From: Paenibacillus sp. FSL R5-0912
GTDB lineage: Bacteria; Bacillota; Bacilli; Paenibacillales; Paenibacillaceae
DNA: 64,000 nt
Reading direction: 5' to 3'
Assembly: GCF_000758605.1 (NCBI RefSeq)
Contig: NZ_CP009282.1
Span: forward strand, 2,108,001-2,172,000
Under the pieces are notes generated by a model. It worked only from the letters and a program-made list of their open reading frames with translations. It ran no database searches and was not told the origin of the DNA. This document shows, piece after piece, positions 9,130 through 17,889 of this stretch (positions are counted from its first letter, which is position 1; each line of letters begins with the position of its first letter). Position numbers and translations under genes: made by a program.

Positions 9130-10741
9130 CACGCTGAGGGCGATCATGGAGATTCGCGGGATGTCCGGCGCTAACCGGCTGATGTTCTATTTCAGAAAAA
9201 TCCCCGTTATCGGCAAGCTGGTACCGGCTTCAGTCTATTCTGAGACGGCGCTTAAGCAGACTTTATCGGTAATCGTCTATATCCTCAAAGCCATCTGGGC
9301 CTTCTTGTCCAAGTTTGCCTATTTGGGGCTTATGGTCTATTTGCCCGTAAAGCTTGCAGGCGGTGAATTAACCTTAACGCTTTCAGCACAATATCAGCTG
9401 TACCTGCAGGTCCTGCTCTGTTTAAGCTTTCTGGTCGCTGCGGTTTCCAGCGCGGTTATTCTGGAGCCCAAACGGGACAAGTATATATTCGTGAAGCTAA
9501 TGAGGCTCCCTGCGGAGAGATATATGCGTGTTACGCTGGCGCTGCGCGGGATCAGCTTTGCGGTTACGTTTATCCCGGCGATGATGGTTTTCGGGAATCT
9601 TCTGGGGGCTCCGCTGTGGCAGGGAGGTGTTCTTGCTCTGCTGCTGACCTTCTGGCGTATTGCCTGCGAGGCCCTGCATTTGTGGTTTTTTGATAAATAC
9701 GGCATTGTGGTTGTCAAAAAAACTAGCTGGGTCTGGACCGCCATTGGTGCAGGATACCTGCTGGCTTATGTACCTCTGCTCCCGGGATTTGCGTTGGTGG
9801 ACAGTCCTACGTTGTTCAGTCTGCCTCTGGTGCTTGGTGTGACCGTGCTGGGAGCCCTCTGTGCAGTCTACATCGCCCGTTATCCGGATTACCGCAATGC
9901 AGTGGATGCCGTGACCAAAATTGATGATCCGCTGCTGGATATGGGACGCATGATGAAGGAGGCACGGGTGAAGGATGTCGCAACCCGGGAGCAACAGTAC
10001 ACGGCGGAGCAGCTGAACCACGGACAATTCGCAGGCAAAAGCGGGTATGCTTATCTGAATGCGATATTTTTCTCGCGCCACCGGCGGTTACTCATTCATC
10101 CAGTGCAGCGGCGCCTGGTGATTATTGGCGCACTCTTCGCGGCTGCCTTGCTGACGCTGCTGTTCTCGGAAGCAGCTTTTAACAGAATGGCCCATTATCT
10201 GATCAGCGCTTTGCCGACCTTTCTGATCCTTATGAATTACACCTCCATCGGTGAACGTGTCTGCAAGGCTATGTTCTACAACTGTGATCTCAGTCTGCTG
10301 CGTTACGGGTTCTACCGCGAACAGTCGGCGATCCTGAGCAACTTCCGGATCCGGCTGCTGCGCATCAGCCTGCTTAATCTGATTCCGGCTGCCGCGATCT
10401 GCCTGGCGGTGAATCTGCTGATCCTGCTGTCGGGTGAGAGCTGGGGCGCTGCGGATGCGGTTATCTTTTGCGTGACCATTGTGGCCCTGTCCCTGTTCTT
10501 CTCGGTGCATCATCTGTTCATGTATTACATCTTCCAGCCGTACAGTACCGAGTTGAATGTGAAGAATCCGTTCTTTACGATTGTGAACAGTATCGTGCTG
10601 GCAGCCGGTTTTATAGCCATGCAGTTCAAGAGCGAGCCCGGGATTTTTGCTTTTATTGTAGTGCTCTCTGCTGTTGTCTATATGCTGGCGGCCCTGATAT
10701 TGGTCTACAAATTCTCAGGCCGGACGTTTCGGGTGAAATGA
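9122..10741 (+). CDS. Large ABC-type permease, substrate unknown
   Basis: A 539-aa integral membrane protein with roughly 10-12 hydrophobic segments in two blocks. A hydrophilic loop of about 60 residues, near 285-340, separates them. The ATG at 9122 is preferred (GAAGG 9 bases upstream); an in-frame ATG at 9113 has no usable spacing. The start lies inside the ATPase gene, so the two are coupled. I do not recognise the family precisely; two fused permease halves are possible. Export is more likely than import because no binding protein is encoded nearby. Confidence 0.8.
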   Translation: MISTLRAIMEIRGMSGANRLMFYFRKIPVIGKLVPASVYSETALKQTLSVIVYILKAIWAFLSKFAYLGLMVYLPVKLAGGELTLTLSAQYQLYLQVLLCLSFLVAAVSSAVILEPKRDKYIFVKLMRLPAERYMRVTLALRGISFAVTFIPAMMVFGNLLGAPLWQGGVLALLLTFWRIACEALHLWFFDKYGIVVVKKTSWVWTAIGAGYLLAYVPLLPGFALVDSPTLFSLPLVLGVTVLGALCAVYIARYPDYRNAVDAVTKIDDPLLDMGRMMKEARVKDVATREQQYTAEQLNHGQFAGKSGYAYLNAIFFSRHRRLLIHPVQRRLVIIGALFAAALLTLLFSEAAFNRMAHYLISALPTFLILMNYTSIGERVCKAMFYNCDLSLLRYGFYREQSAILSNFRIRLLRISLLNLIPAAAICLAVNLLILLSGESWGAADAVIFCVTIVALSLFFSVHHLFMYYIFQPYSTELNVKNPFFTIVNSIVLAAGFIAMQFKSEPGIFAFIVVLSAVVYMLAALILVYKFSGRTFRVK

Positions 10742-10881
10742 GTCCCAGGCTCTTTGCCGCACACTTCTAATTTGAGATTCTTGATGTTATGATAGTAGCT
10801 CAAGGTTAATCTTCACATGCTGATACGTGTATCGTGCTGCCAAAATAGATCGGGTATCCAGAATTAAAAGAGGTGTCGCAA

Positions 10882-11760
10882 GTGAGCAGCAGCATAACAG
10901 TGGGCAAGGTACTCAATAACAACGTTATCATTGCTGAGCATCCCCAGTATGCCGAGGTAGTGGTCATTGGCAAGGGTATCGGCTTCAACCGTAAGACACG
11001 GGACCGGATCAACCTCTCTTCTGTGGAAAAAATGTTCATTCTGCGGAGCCAGGAGGAGCAGGAGCAGTATAAGCAGCTGGTGCCCCAGGTGGACGAGAAG
11101 CTGATTGAGGTGGTCCAGGAGATCGTCCTGCATATTATGCAGAGCAGCCGGCAGGCACTTAACGAGCATATCCATATCGCGCTCACCGACCATATTTCCT
11201 TTGCCATCCGCAGGAGTGAACAGCATATATCCATACATAATCCCTTTCTGTACGAGACCCGGGAGATCTATCCGGAGGAATACAGGCTGGCGGAATATGC
11301 AGTGGACCGGATTAACGAAGCCATGAAGGTATCACTGCCGCCGGATGAGATCGGATTTGTGGCGCTTCACATTGTCAGTGCACTCAGCAACCGGCATATC
11401 TCGGAGGTTAAGCAGCACTCGCAGCTGATCGGCGACATGGTGGGACTGGTGGAGGATAACCTCGAATACCGCATTCCGCGTGATTCTTTGGACTATTCAC
11501 GTCTGGTGACTCATTTGCGTTTTGTGCTGGAGAGGCTGCGCCGGGGGGAGACTGTACGTGAGACTTCGTCCCTTGACGGGCTGATGAAACGTGAATATCC
11601 CGAGATGTATATGCTTGCCTGGAAGCTGACCAAGGTTATCGAACAGCGCGTGCATATCCCGGTATATCCTGCCGAGGTGAGTTATCTGACGATTCATCTG
11701 CAGCGTCTTGCCCAGAAGAAGGAAGATGAATCCGGTATGGAACAGCAGGACAGCATTTAG
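10882..11760 (+). CDS. glcT: PtsGHI operon antiterminator
   Basis: A BglG/SacY-family RNA-binding antiterminator of 292 aa. Residues 1-55 form the CAT RNA-binding domain, followed by two PRD domains (about 65-170 and 175-285) whose histidines are phosphorylated by PTS proteins. The GTG at 10882 is chosen because AGAGGTG lies 6 bases upstream; a GTG at 10873 sits inside that site. Its position directly before ptsG and the RAT-like leader at 11835 identifies it as GlcT. When glucose is transported it would bind the leader and allow ptsG transcription. Confidence 0.92.
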   Translation: MSSSITVGKVLNNNVIIAEHPQYAEVVVIGKGIGFNRKTRDRINLSSVEKMFILRSQEEQEQYKQLVPQVDEKLIEVVQEIVLHIMQSSRQALNEHIHIALTDHISFAIRRSEQHISIHNPFLYETREIYPEEYRLAEYAVDRINEAMKVSLPPDEIGFVALHIVSALSNRHISEVKQHSQLIGDMVGLVEDNLEYRIPRDSLDYSRLVTHLRFVLERLRRGETVRETSSLDGLMKREYPEMYMLAWKLTKVIEQRVHIPVYPAEVSYLTIHLQRLAQKKEDESGMEQQDSI

Positions 11761-11775
11761 CCTGTTAATTAATGC

Positions 11776-11804
11776 TTGCAACTTCAAATTATCGGTGCTA
11801 CAAT
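11776..11804 (+). promoter_or_regulatory. SigA-type promoter of ptsG
   Basis: TTGCAA at 11776-11781, a 17-base spacer and TACAAT at 11799-11804. Transcription would start about 20-25 bases before the RAT element. Confidence 0.75.
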
Positions 11805-11834
11805 GATCCCTGTTATTAACAAAACAGAATACAA

Positions 11835-11958
11835 ACGTGTAACTGATACGATCAGGCATGAGTGATTTACAGTATTATGGTTGTCTAGCCCCAACTCGGG
11901 GTAATCTAACTTTAGCGTTAGGCGACAACCTGTGTACTGTATTGCTCATGCCTTTTTT
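11835..11958 (+). promoter_or_regulatory. GlcT-type RAT element and leader terminator of ptsG
   Basis: The leader reads ACGTGTAACTGATACGATCA followed at once by AGGCATGAG, the layout known for GlcT RNA targets that overlap the terminator. AGGCATGAG (11854-11862) pairs perfectly with CTCATGCCT (11945-11953) and is followed by T6. Inside, TACAGTA/TACTGTA (11868/11935) and GGTTGTC/GACAACC (11879/11924) extend the stem. The tip carries two small hairpins, CCCC-GGGG and CTAAC-GTTAG. GlcT binding to the RAT would prevent the terminator from forming. Confidence 0.85.
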
Positions 11959-12001
11959 GGCTTCTGTTTGAACGAAATCAACGATTAAGGAAGTGACCTC
12001 A

Positions 12002-14059
12002 ATGTTCAAAAAGTTATTTGGCGTTTTGCAGAGAGTTGGTAAGGCGCTAATGCTCCCTGTTGCCATTCTGCCTGCTGCTGGTCTGCTGCTCGGCATAGGG
12101 AACATGCTCGTTAATCCGGATTTCCTGCAGTATGTTCCGGCGCTGGAGAATGATGTGGTACAGGCGATTGCTACCGTATTGATGAATTCGGGGCAAATTG
12201 TATTTGATAATCTCTCCTTGCTGTTTGCAGTCGGCGTAGCCATCGGGCTGGCCGGAGGCGAAGGTGTAGCAGGTCTTGCGGCTATTATCGGATTCCTGGT
12301 TATGAACGTAACCATGGGTACGGTGGTCGGCGTCAACGCATACGTGCTGACCTGGAAAGATTTCTCGTATTCCAGTGTTCTGGGGATCCCCACATTGCAG
12401 ACAGGGGTATTCGGTGGTATCCTGGTTGGGATATTGGCCGCATCCATGTACAAAAGGTTCTTCCGTATAGAACTGCCGTCCTATCTCGGCTTCTTCGCGG
12501 GTAAACGTTTTGTACCGATTATGACTGCGGTGACTTCCCTGATTCTCGGTCTTGCGCTTACTCTGGTATGGCCGCCGATCCAGCACGGTCTGAACTATGT
12601 ATCGCAGAGTATGATCAACACCAATCTGACGCTGTCAGCCTTTATCTTCGGGGTTATCGAGCGTTCCCTGATTCCTTTCGGCCTGCACCATATCTTCTAT
12701 TCACCGTTCTGGTATGAGTTCGGAAGTTATGTAGACAAGGCTGGAGATCTGATCCGTGGTGACCAGAGAATCTTCATGCAGCAGCTTCGTGACGGTGTGG
12801 ATTTCACAGCCGGTACATTTACCACTGGTAAATATCCGTTCATGATGTTCGGACTTCCGGCAGCCGCCCTTGCGATCTATCATGAGTCCAAACCTGAGAA
12901 CAGACGGGTTGTCGGAAGCTTGATGATTTCTGCAGCGTTGACTTCCTTCCTGACAGGTATTACCGAGCCGCTGGAATTCTCATTCCTGTTCGTTGCTCCG
13001 CTGCTGTTCGCTGTACATGCGATATTTGCTGGTCTTTCCTTCATGACCATGCACATCCTTAATGTCAAAATCGGTATGACCTTCTCCGGCGGGTTCATCG
13101 ACTATGTGCTGTTCGGCGTCATTCCGAACCGCACAGCCTGGTGGCTGGTCATTCCGGTAGGTCTGGTCCTGGCAGTGATTTACTACTTCGGATTCCGCTT
13201 CGTTATCCGCAAGTTCAACCTGAAGACTCCGGGCCGTGAAGAGGCTTCGGACGACGAGGAAGAAATGAGCACGGAAAGTGTATCCAAGACCGGCGACGAT
13301 CTGCCGCGCAACATTCTGTCTGCCCTGGGTGGCAAAGAGAATATCACACATCTTGATGCTTGTATTACCCGCCTTCGTGTCGAAGTGAAGGATAAAGCAG
13401 GCGTTGACAAGGGCCGATTGAAGAAACTTGGTGCTTCTGGGGTTCTGGAAGTGGGTAACAACGTACAGGCGATCTTCGGAACCCGTTCGGACACGATCAA
13501 ATCGCAGATTCAGGATGTCATGAACGGACGGACACCTGCTGCTGCTCCTGTAGCGCCGAAGCCGGAGCTTGAGCAACAGGCCGGCGAGCAGAGTGAGGCT
13601 ATTATTGCCGAGGATATCGTATCCCCTGTGAACGGTGAGCTGATGGATATTACACTGGTTCCCGATGCGGTCTTCTCGCAAAAGATGACCGGTGACGGCT
13701 TCGCCTTCCTGTCCGATGACGGCAAGATTGCCTCGCCGGTATACGGCAAGGTATTCAATGTCTTCCCAAGCAAGCATGCGATCGGCATTATGTCCGACGG
13801 CGGCAAGGAAGTGCTCGTGCATATCGGTGTCAATACCGTTAAGCTTAAGGGCCAGGGCTTCACTGTACTGGTAGAAGAAGGCGATCTGGTAGCTGCCGGG
13901 CAGCCGATCATGGAAGTGGATCTGGAGTATGTGAAGGCCAATGCACCTTCGGTCATTTCTCCGGTGATCTTCTCCAACCTGCCTGAAGGCTCTTCGGTCA
14001 CCCTGAAGAAACCGGGCAAAGTAGTCATCGGTGATAAGGATATCATCACCATTCAGTAA
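12002..14059 (+). CDS. ptsG: Glucose-specific PTS enzyme IICBA
   Basis: Transports glucose across the membrane while phosphorylating it to glucose 6-phosphate. The 685-aa protein has the membrane IIC domain at about 1-410, IIB with phospho-cysteine Cys454 in LDACITRLR, an Ala/Pro/Glu-rich linker, and IIA with phospho-histidine His607 in [12 protein letters not shown]. The ATG at 12002 has AAGGAAG at a normal distance; the ORF opens slightly earlier at a GTG. The IICBA order and length match Bacillus PtsG. Controlled by the RAT/terminator leader. Confidence 0.96.
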   Translation: MFKKLFGVLQRVGKALMLPVAILPAAGLLLGIGNMLVNPDFLQYVPALENDVVQAIATVLMNSGQIVFDNLSLLFAVGVAIGLAGGEGVAGLAAIIGFLVMNVTMGTVVGVNAYVLTWKDFSYSSVLGIPTLQTGVFGGILVGILAASMYKRFFRIELPSYLGFFAGKRFVPIMTAVTSLILGLALTLVWPPIQHGLNYVSQSMINTNLTLSAFIFGVIERSLIPFGLHHIFYSPFWYEFGSYVDKAGDLIRGDQRIFMQQLRDGVDFTAGTFTTGKYPFMMFGLPAAALAIYHESKPENRRVVGSLMISAALTSFLTGITEPLEFSFLFVAPLLFAVHAIFAGLSFMTMHILNVKIGMTFSGGFIDYVLFGVIPNRTAWWLVIPVGLVLAVIYYFGFRFVIRKFNLKTPGREEASDDEEEMSTESVSKTGDDLPRNILSALGGKENITHLDACITRLRVEVKDKAGVDKGRLKKLGASGVLEVGNNVQAIFGTRSDTIKSQIQDVMNGRTPAAAPVAPKPELEQQAGEQSEAIIAEDIVSPVNGELMDITLVPDAVFSQKMTGDGFAFLSDDGKIASPVYGKVFNVFPSKHAIGIMSDGGKEVLVHIGVNTVKLKGQGFTVLVEEGDLVAAGQPIMEVDLEYVKANAPSVISPVIFSNLPEGSSVTLKKPGKVVIGDKDIITIQ

Positions 14060-14066
14060 AATGTGC

Positions 14067-14110
14067 AAAGGCGAAGCGCTTCCATTATAATTATAGGGAG
14101 CGCGGCCTTC
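14067..14110 (+). other. Hairpin between ptsG and ptsH
   Basis: AAGGC and GCGCTTCC pair with GGGAGCGC and GCCTT around an A/T loop. No T run follows, so an mRNA-stabilising or processing element is more likely than a full terminator. Confidence 0.5.
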
Positions 14111-14157
14111 ACCATAAGCAACTATCCTAATTAATAGAAAGCGAGTTGGATATTATT

Positions 14158-14433
14158 ATGCAAACAACTTTCAGAATCATTGACGAAGATGGAATTCACG
14201 CACGCCCGGCAACAGCGCTGGTAAATACAGCTACAAAATTCAAAGGCACTGAGGCTTTTGCGGAAGCCAAAGGCAAAAAAGTAACTCTTAAATCCATCTT
14301 GGGCGTTCTGTCCCTGGGCCTTGAAGCAGGAGATACCCTGACCCTTATTACTGAAGGCAGTGAAGAAGCTGAAGCCCTCAGCGCACTGCAGGAAATTATG
14401 GTTAAAGAAGGGCTGGGAGAAGTTCATGAGTAA
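14158..14433 (+). CDS. ptsH: Phosphocarrier protein HPr
   Basis: Small cytoplasmic PTS protein that passes phosphate from enzyme I to the EIIA domains. In Firmicutes it is also phosphorylated by HPrK at Ser46 to act as CcpA corepressor. From the ATG at 14158 it is 91 aa, with the active His14 in DGIHARPA and the regulatory Ser46 in LKSILG. An in-frame TTG at 14146 would add four residues and is the closer of the two to a GAAAGCGAG site, so the start is not fully certain. ptsI overlaps its 3' end. Confidence 0.95.
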   Translation: MQTTFRIIDEDGIHARPATALVNTATKFKGTEAFAEAKGKKVTLKSILGVLSLGLEAGDTLTLITEGSEEAEALSALQEIMVKEGLGEVHE

Positions 14434-16138
14434 AATTTCAGGAATCGCGGCTTCCGCAGGTATTGCAGTAGCCCGTGCCTTTATCCTGGAACATCCGGAC
14501 TACACCATTACCAGAACAGCGGTCACGGATGTGGACGCTGAGCTTGCGAAGCTGAATGATGCACTGGATAAATCCAGAGGCGAACTGCAGAGCATCAAAG
14601 AGCGCACACTGGCAGAGCTTGGCGAGAAAAAAGCAGAGATCTTCGAATCTCATCTGCTGATTCTTGATGATCCCGAGCTGATTACGCCTGTAATGGATAA
14701 AATCCGCGAGGAATCGGTAAATGCGGACTATGCCCTAAATGAAGTAGCCACCCAGTTTGTAGAAATGTTCCAGAACATGAAGAGCGCGTACCTGCAGGAA
14801 CGTGCAGCCGATATGCGTGACGTAACCAAGCGCGTACTGAACCACCTGCTCGGCATTCACTATGTGAGTCCGGCAGAAATCAGTGAAGAGGTTATCGTGA
14901 TTGCACTGGATCTGACACCTTCTGATACGGCACAGCTTAACCGGAATTTCGTTAAAGGCTTCACAACCAATATCGGCGGACGTACTTCCCATTCCGCGAT
15001 TATGGCCCGTTCCCTGGAAATTCCGGCTGTAGTAGGCACTAAGAACGTATTGTCTCTCGTCAAAGCAGGGGATCTGATCATCGTTGACGGTCTGAACGGC
15101 GATGTGCTGATCAACCCGACAGAGGCTGAAGTCGCTGAATACACCGCGAAGCAGGAAGCTTATAATCTGCAGATTGCCGAGTGGAAGAAGCTGCGTGATG
15201 AACCAACTGTATCGGCTGACGGCAAGCATGTAGAGCTGGCTGCCAATATCGGTACACCGAATGATGTAACGGGTGTAATTGAGAACGGCGGCGAAGGCGT
15301 AGGCTTGTACCGTACTGAATTCCTGTATATGGGCCGCGACAAGCTGCCTTCCGAAGAAATTCAGTACAATGCCTACCGCAGCGTGCTTGAGAACATGCAA
15401 GGTAAGCCGGTAGTTGTGCGTACACTGGATATCGGCGGTGACAAAGAGCTGCCGTATCTGGATCTGCCGAAGGAAATGAATCCGTTCCTCGGCTTCCGTG
15501 CGATCCGTCTGTGTCTGGACCGTCAGGATATCTTCCGCACCCAGCTGCGTGCCCTGCTCAGAGCCAGTGCCCACGGTGACCTGCGGATTATGTTCCCGAT
15601 GATCGCGACGCTCGGCGAATTCCGTGCAGCCCGTGATCTGCTGCTGGAAGAGAAGGCCAAGCTGCGTGAAGAAGGCAAAGAAGTATCCGATAACATCCAG
15701 CTGGGCATCATGGTTGAGATTCCTTCGACCGCAGTACTGGCTGACCAGTTCGCCAAAGAAGTGGATTTCTTCAGTATTGGTACGAATGACCTTATCCAAT
15801 ATACAATGGCTGCGGACCGTATGAATGAACGGGTATCCTATCTGTATCAGCCATACAACCCGGCAATTCTCCGTCTGGTCAAAATCGTCATTGATGCAGC
15901 ACACGCCGAAGGCAAGTGGACCGGCATGTGTGGTGAAATGGCCGGCGATGCTACAGCGATTCCGCTGCTGCTCGGCCTTGGCCTGGATGAATTCAGCATG
16001 AGTGCAACCTCCATTCTGCCGGCTCGCAGCCAGATTGCCAAGCTGTCTGCTGCAGATATGAAGGAAATGGCTGCCCAGGCGCTGCAGCTCGGCACTGCCG
16101 AGGAAGTAGCGGCACTTGTGCAAAGCCGTGTGAATTAA
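14426..16138 (+). CDS. ptsI: PTS enzyme I (phosphoenolpyruvate-protein phosphotransferase)
   Basis: Cytoplasmic enzyme that takes phosphate from phosphoenolpyruvate and passes it to HPr. The 570-aa product has the phospho-His189 in [12 protein letters not shown] and the PEP-binding C-terminal barrel with GMCGEMAGD. The ATG at 14426 lies 8 bases inside ptsH with GGGAGA upstream, giving translational coupling. Length and catalytic residue numbering match the family. Confidence 0.97.
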   Translation: MSKISGIAASAGIAVARAFILEHPDYTITRTAVTDVDAELAKLNDALDKSRGELQSIKERTLAELGEKKAEIFESHLLILDDPELITPVMDKIREESVNADYALNEVATQFVEMFQNMKSAYLQERAADMRDVTKRVLNHLLGIHYVSPAEISEEVIVIALDLTPSDTAQLNRNFVKGFTTNIGGRTSHSAIMARSLEIPAVVGTKNVLSLVKAGDLIIVDGLNGDVLINPTEAEVAEYTAKQEAYNLQIAEWKKLRDEPTVSADGKHVELAANIGTPNDVTGVIENGGEGVGLYRTEFLYMGRDKLPSEEIQYNAYRSVLENMQGKPVVVRTLDIGGDKELPYLDLPKEMNPFLGFRAIRLCLDRQDIFRTQLRALLRASAHGDLRIMFPMIATLGEFRAARDLLLEEKAKLREEGKEVSDNIQLGIMVEIPSTAVLADQFAKEVDFFSIGTNDLIQYTMAADRMNERVSYLYQPYNPAILRLVKIVIDAAHAEGKWTGMCGEMAGDATAIPLLLGLGLDEFSMSATSILPARSQIAKLSAADMKEMAAQALQLGTAEEVAALVQSRVN

Positions 16139-16188
16139 TTCGTTTTTGGTTTTCTGTTTGAGGCAGTTCCACTTTTCCAACTACTTTA

Positions 16189-16221
16189 GCCGGTCTCCGA
16201 TACAGGAGGCCGGTTTTTTTT
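16189..16221 (+). terminator. Rho-independent terminator after ptsI
   Basis: GCCGGTCTCC pairs with GGAGGCCGG around GATACA (one mismatch), followed by eight T residues. It ends the pts operon. Confidence 0.85.
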
Positions 16222-16319
16222 GAATTGTGATCATGCATCCACTTCAGCAAGAACGGAACCGCCCTTTCCGGCAGCATTATATATAATAAGTCCATCACTT
16301 CCGAAGGGTGGAATTATTT

Positions 16320-17561
16320 TTGCAGAAATTCAGTGCCTCGCAGCTTTATATGTTCATGGTGTTTATGATGTCATTAGCGGGCAGCACCATATTTACAACC
16401 TACAGCATTTATTATGTTACTGAGCTAGGGTTAAATCCGTTTCAGCTCGTACTGGTTGGAACGGTTCTAGAGATAACAGTGTTAGTGTTCGAAGGTATAA
16501 CAGGTGTTGTAGCAGATACAAACAGCCGTAAGCTGTCGGTTATTATCGGAATGTTCGTGCTGGGAAGTGCTTTTGTATTGGAAGGGTGTATTGTCTGGAT
16601 GATGTACCCGGCCTCCATGGTGCCTGCATTTGCCTGGCTGCTTATGTCCCAGATGCTGTATGGCATCGGCTGGACGTTTGTCAGCGGGGCGGACACGGCC
16701 TGGATTGTAGACGAGCTGGATAAGGAGCAGACGGGGGCGATTTTTATGCGTTCCAAAGTATTTGCGCTAAGTGCATCTCTGCTGGGCATTGCTGTCAGTG
16801 TAGGATTATCACTGCTTGCGCCGAATATGCCGTTTCTGGCAGGAGGCGCTGTCTATTTCATACTTGGGCTGGTATTAATCCGTTATATGAAGGAAACGGG
16901 CTTTATCCGGCGGGAGCGTGAGCCGCACTCCTCACCAGTCCGTGAACTGGGCAAGACCTGGGTAAGCGGCGTATCCGTACTCAGACATCACCCCCTGCTT
17001 CTGCTGCTGACCGTTGTAACATTATTTAACGGGGCTGCGTCTGAAGGGTATGACCGCCTGTGGCAAATCCACCTCATCGATGAAATCGGCTTCCCGGATG
17101 CCTCCGTGTCAATGGCGGTATGGTTCGGCCTGATCAGTGCAGCGGCAACAATTTTTGGGATACTGGCCGTGCGTTTTGCCGGGAAAAGAATGGATCTGCT
17201 CCTGGAACGAAGGATCTCTGCCGCATTGTTCATACTGACCTGTATCCGCATGGGCTGCATTCTGCTGCTTGCGCTTGCGCCGAATTTCACGGCCGCGATC
17301 TTTGCAGTGCTTCTCCTGGGGGTGGCCGGTTCCGTGAGCGATCCTATCTATACTACCTGGCTGAACTCGAAGCTTCCAAGCCGGAACCGGGCCACAGTCC
17401 TGTCGATGATTAGTCAATCGGATGCACTCGGCCAGTCCGCAGGCGGTCCGGTTGTTGGTTATATAGGCAGCCGTATCTCGATCAGGGCCTCCATTCTGGC
17501 TGCCGGATTCCTGCTGCTTCCAATTCTGGCGTTGTTCGGAAAGGTCATGCGTAAACGCTAA
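16320..17561 (+). CDS. MFS transporter
   Basis: An approximately 413-aa membrane protein with 12 predicted hydrophobic helices and the loop 2-3 motif GVVADTNSRK, typical of major facilitator superfamily exporters. The TTG at 16320 is chosen because AAGGGTGG lies 8 bases upstream; a GTG at 16308 falls inside that site. It stands alone between two terminated units. Substrate unknown; drug or metabolite efflux is the common role of this type. Confidence 0.8.
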   Translation: MQKFSASQLYMFMVFMMSLAGSTIFTTYSIYYVTELGLNPFQLVLVGTVLEITVLVFEGITGVVADTNSRKLSVIIGMFVLGSAFVLEGCIVWMMYPASMVPAFAWLLMSQMLYGIGWTFVSGADTAWIVDELDKEQTGAIFMRSKVFALSASLLGIAVSVGLSLLAPNMPFLAGGAVYFILGLVLIRYMKETGFIRREREPHSSPVRELGKTWVSGVSVLRHHPLLLLLTVVTLFNGAASEGYDRLWQIHLIDEIGFPDASVSMAVWFGLISAAATIFGILAVRFAGKRMDLLLERRISAALFILTCIRMGCILLLALAPNFTAAIFAVLLLGVAGSVSDPIYTTWLNSKLPSRNRATVLSMISQSDALGQSAGGPVVGYIGSRISIRASILAAGFLLLPILALFGKVMRKR

Positions 17562-17889
17562 AAGAAGCAAAACAACATTTAACAGTTGTTATTTGGCAGT
17601 AGGACAAGTATACTTCCGGGTAGATTCGCAGCGACCACCTCATGAGCTTAAATACCCGGGACTTCATGCCGATATAGGATATAGCAAGCAGATGCTATTC
17701 TACCCCGTAACCCAAACCTGTGAACATAATGTTACATATTATAAGATGAACCGTGAGTAAGAATTCTCAGCAATACCCGCTTGCAGAGCTGTGCAAGTAT
17801 TAGTTTGGTGATATATGGAAATAGCTTGGTTGTAATAGAGTGATCAGTTTTCGGCCGGATGGCAGAGAGCATTAGGATGGTGAATAGAA
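17562..17889. other. Intergenic region before the pullulanase gene
   Basis: 328 bases without a credible gene. AACAAC...GTTGTT just after the MFS stop can form a weak hairpin. AACAT-A-ATGTT at 17723-17733 is a perfect short dyad followed by TATTATAAG, which could be an operator and -10 region. No good -35 was found. Confidence 0.4.

Noticed and set aside
14735..16180. 481-codon minus-strand frame opposite ptsI
   Set aside because: Antisense shadow; ptsI is certain and the reverse frame has no recognisable content.
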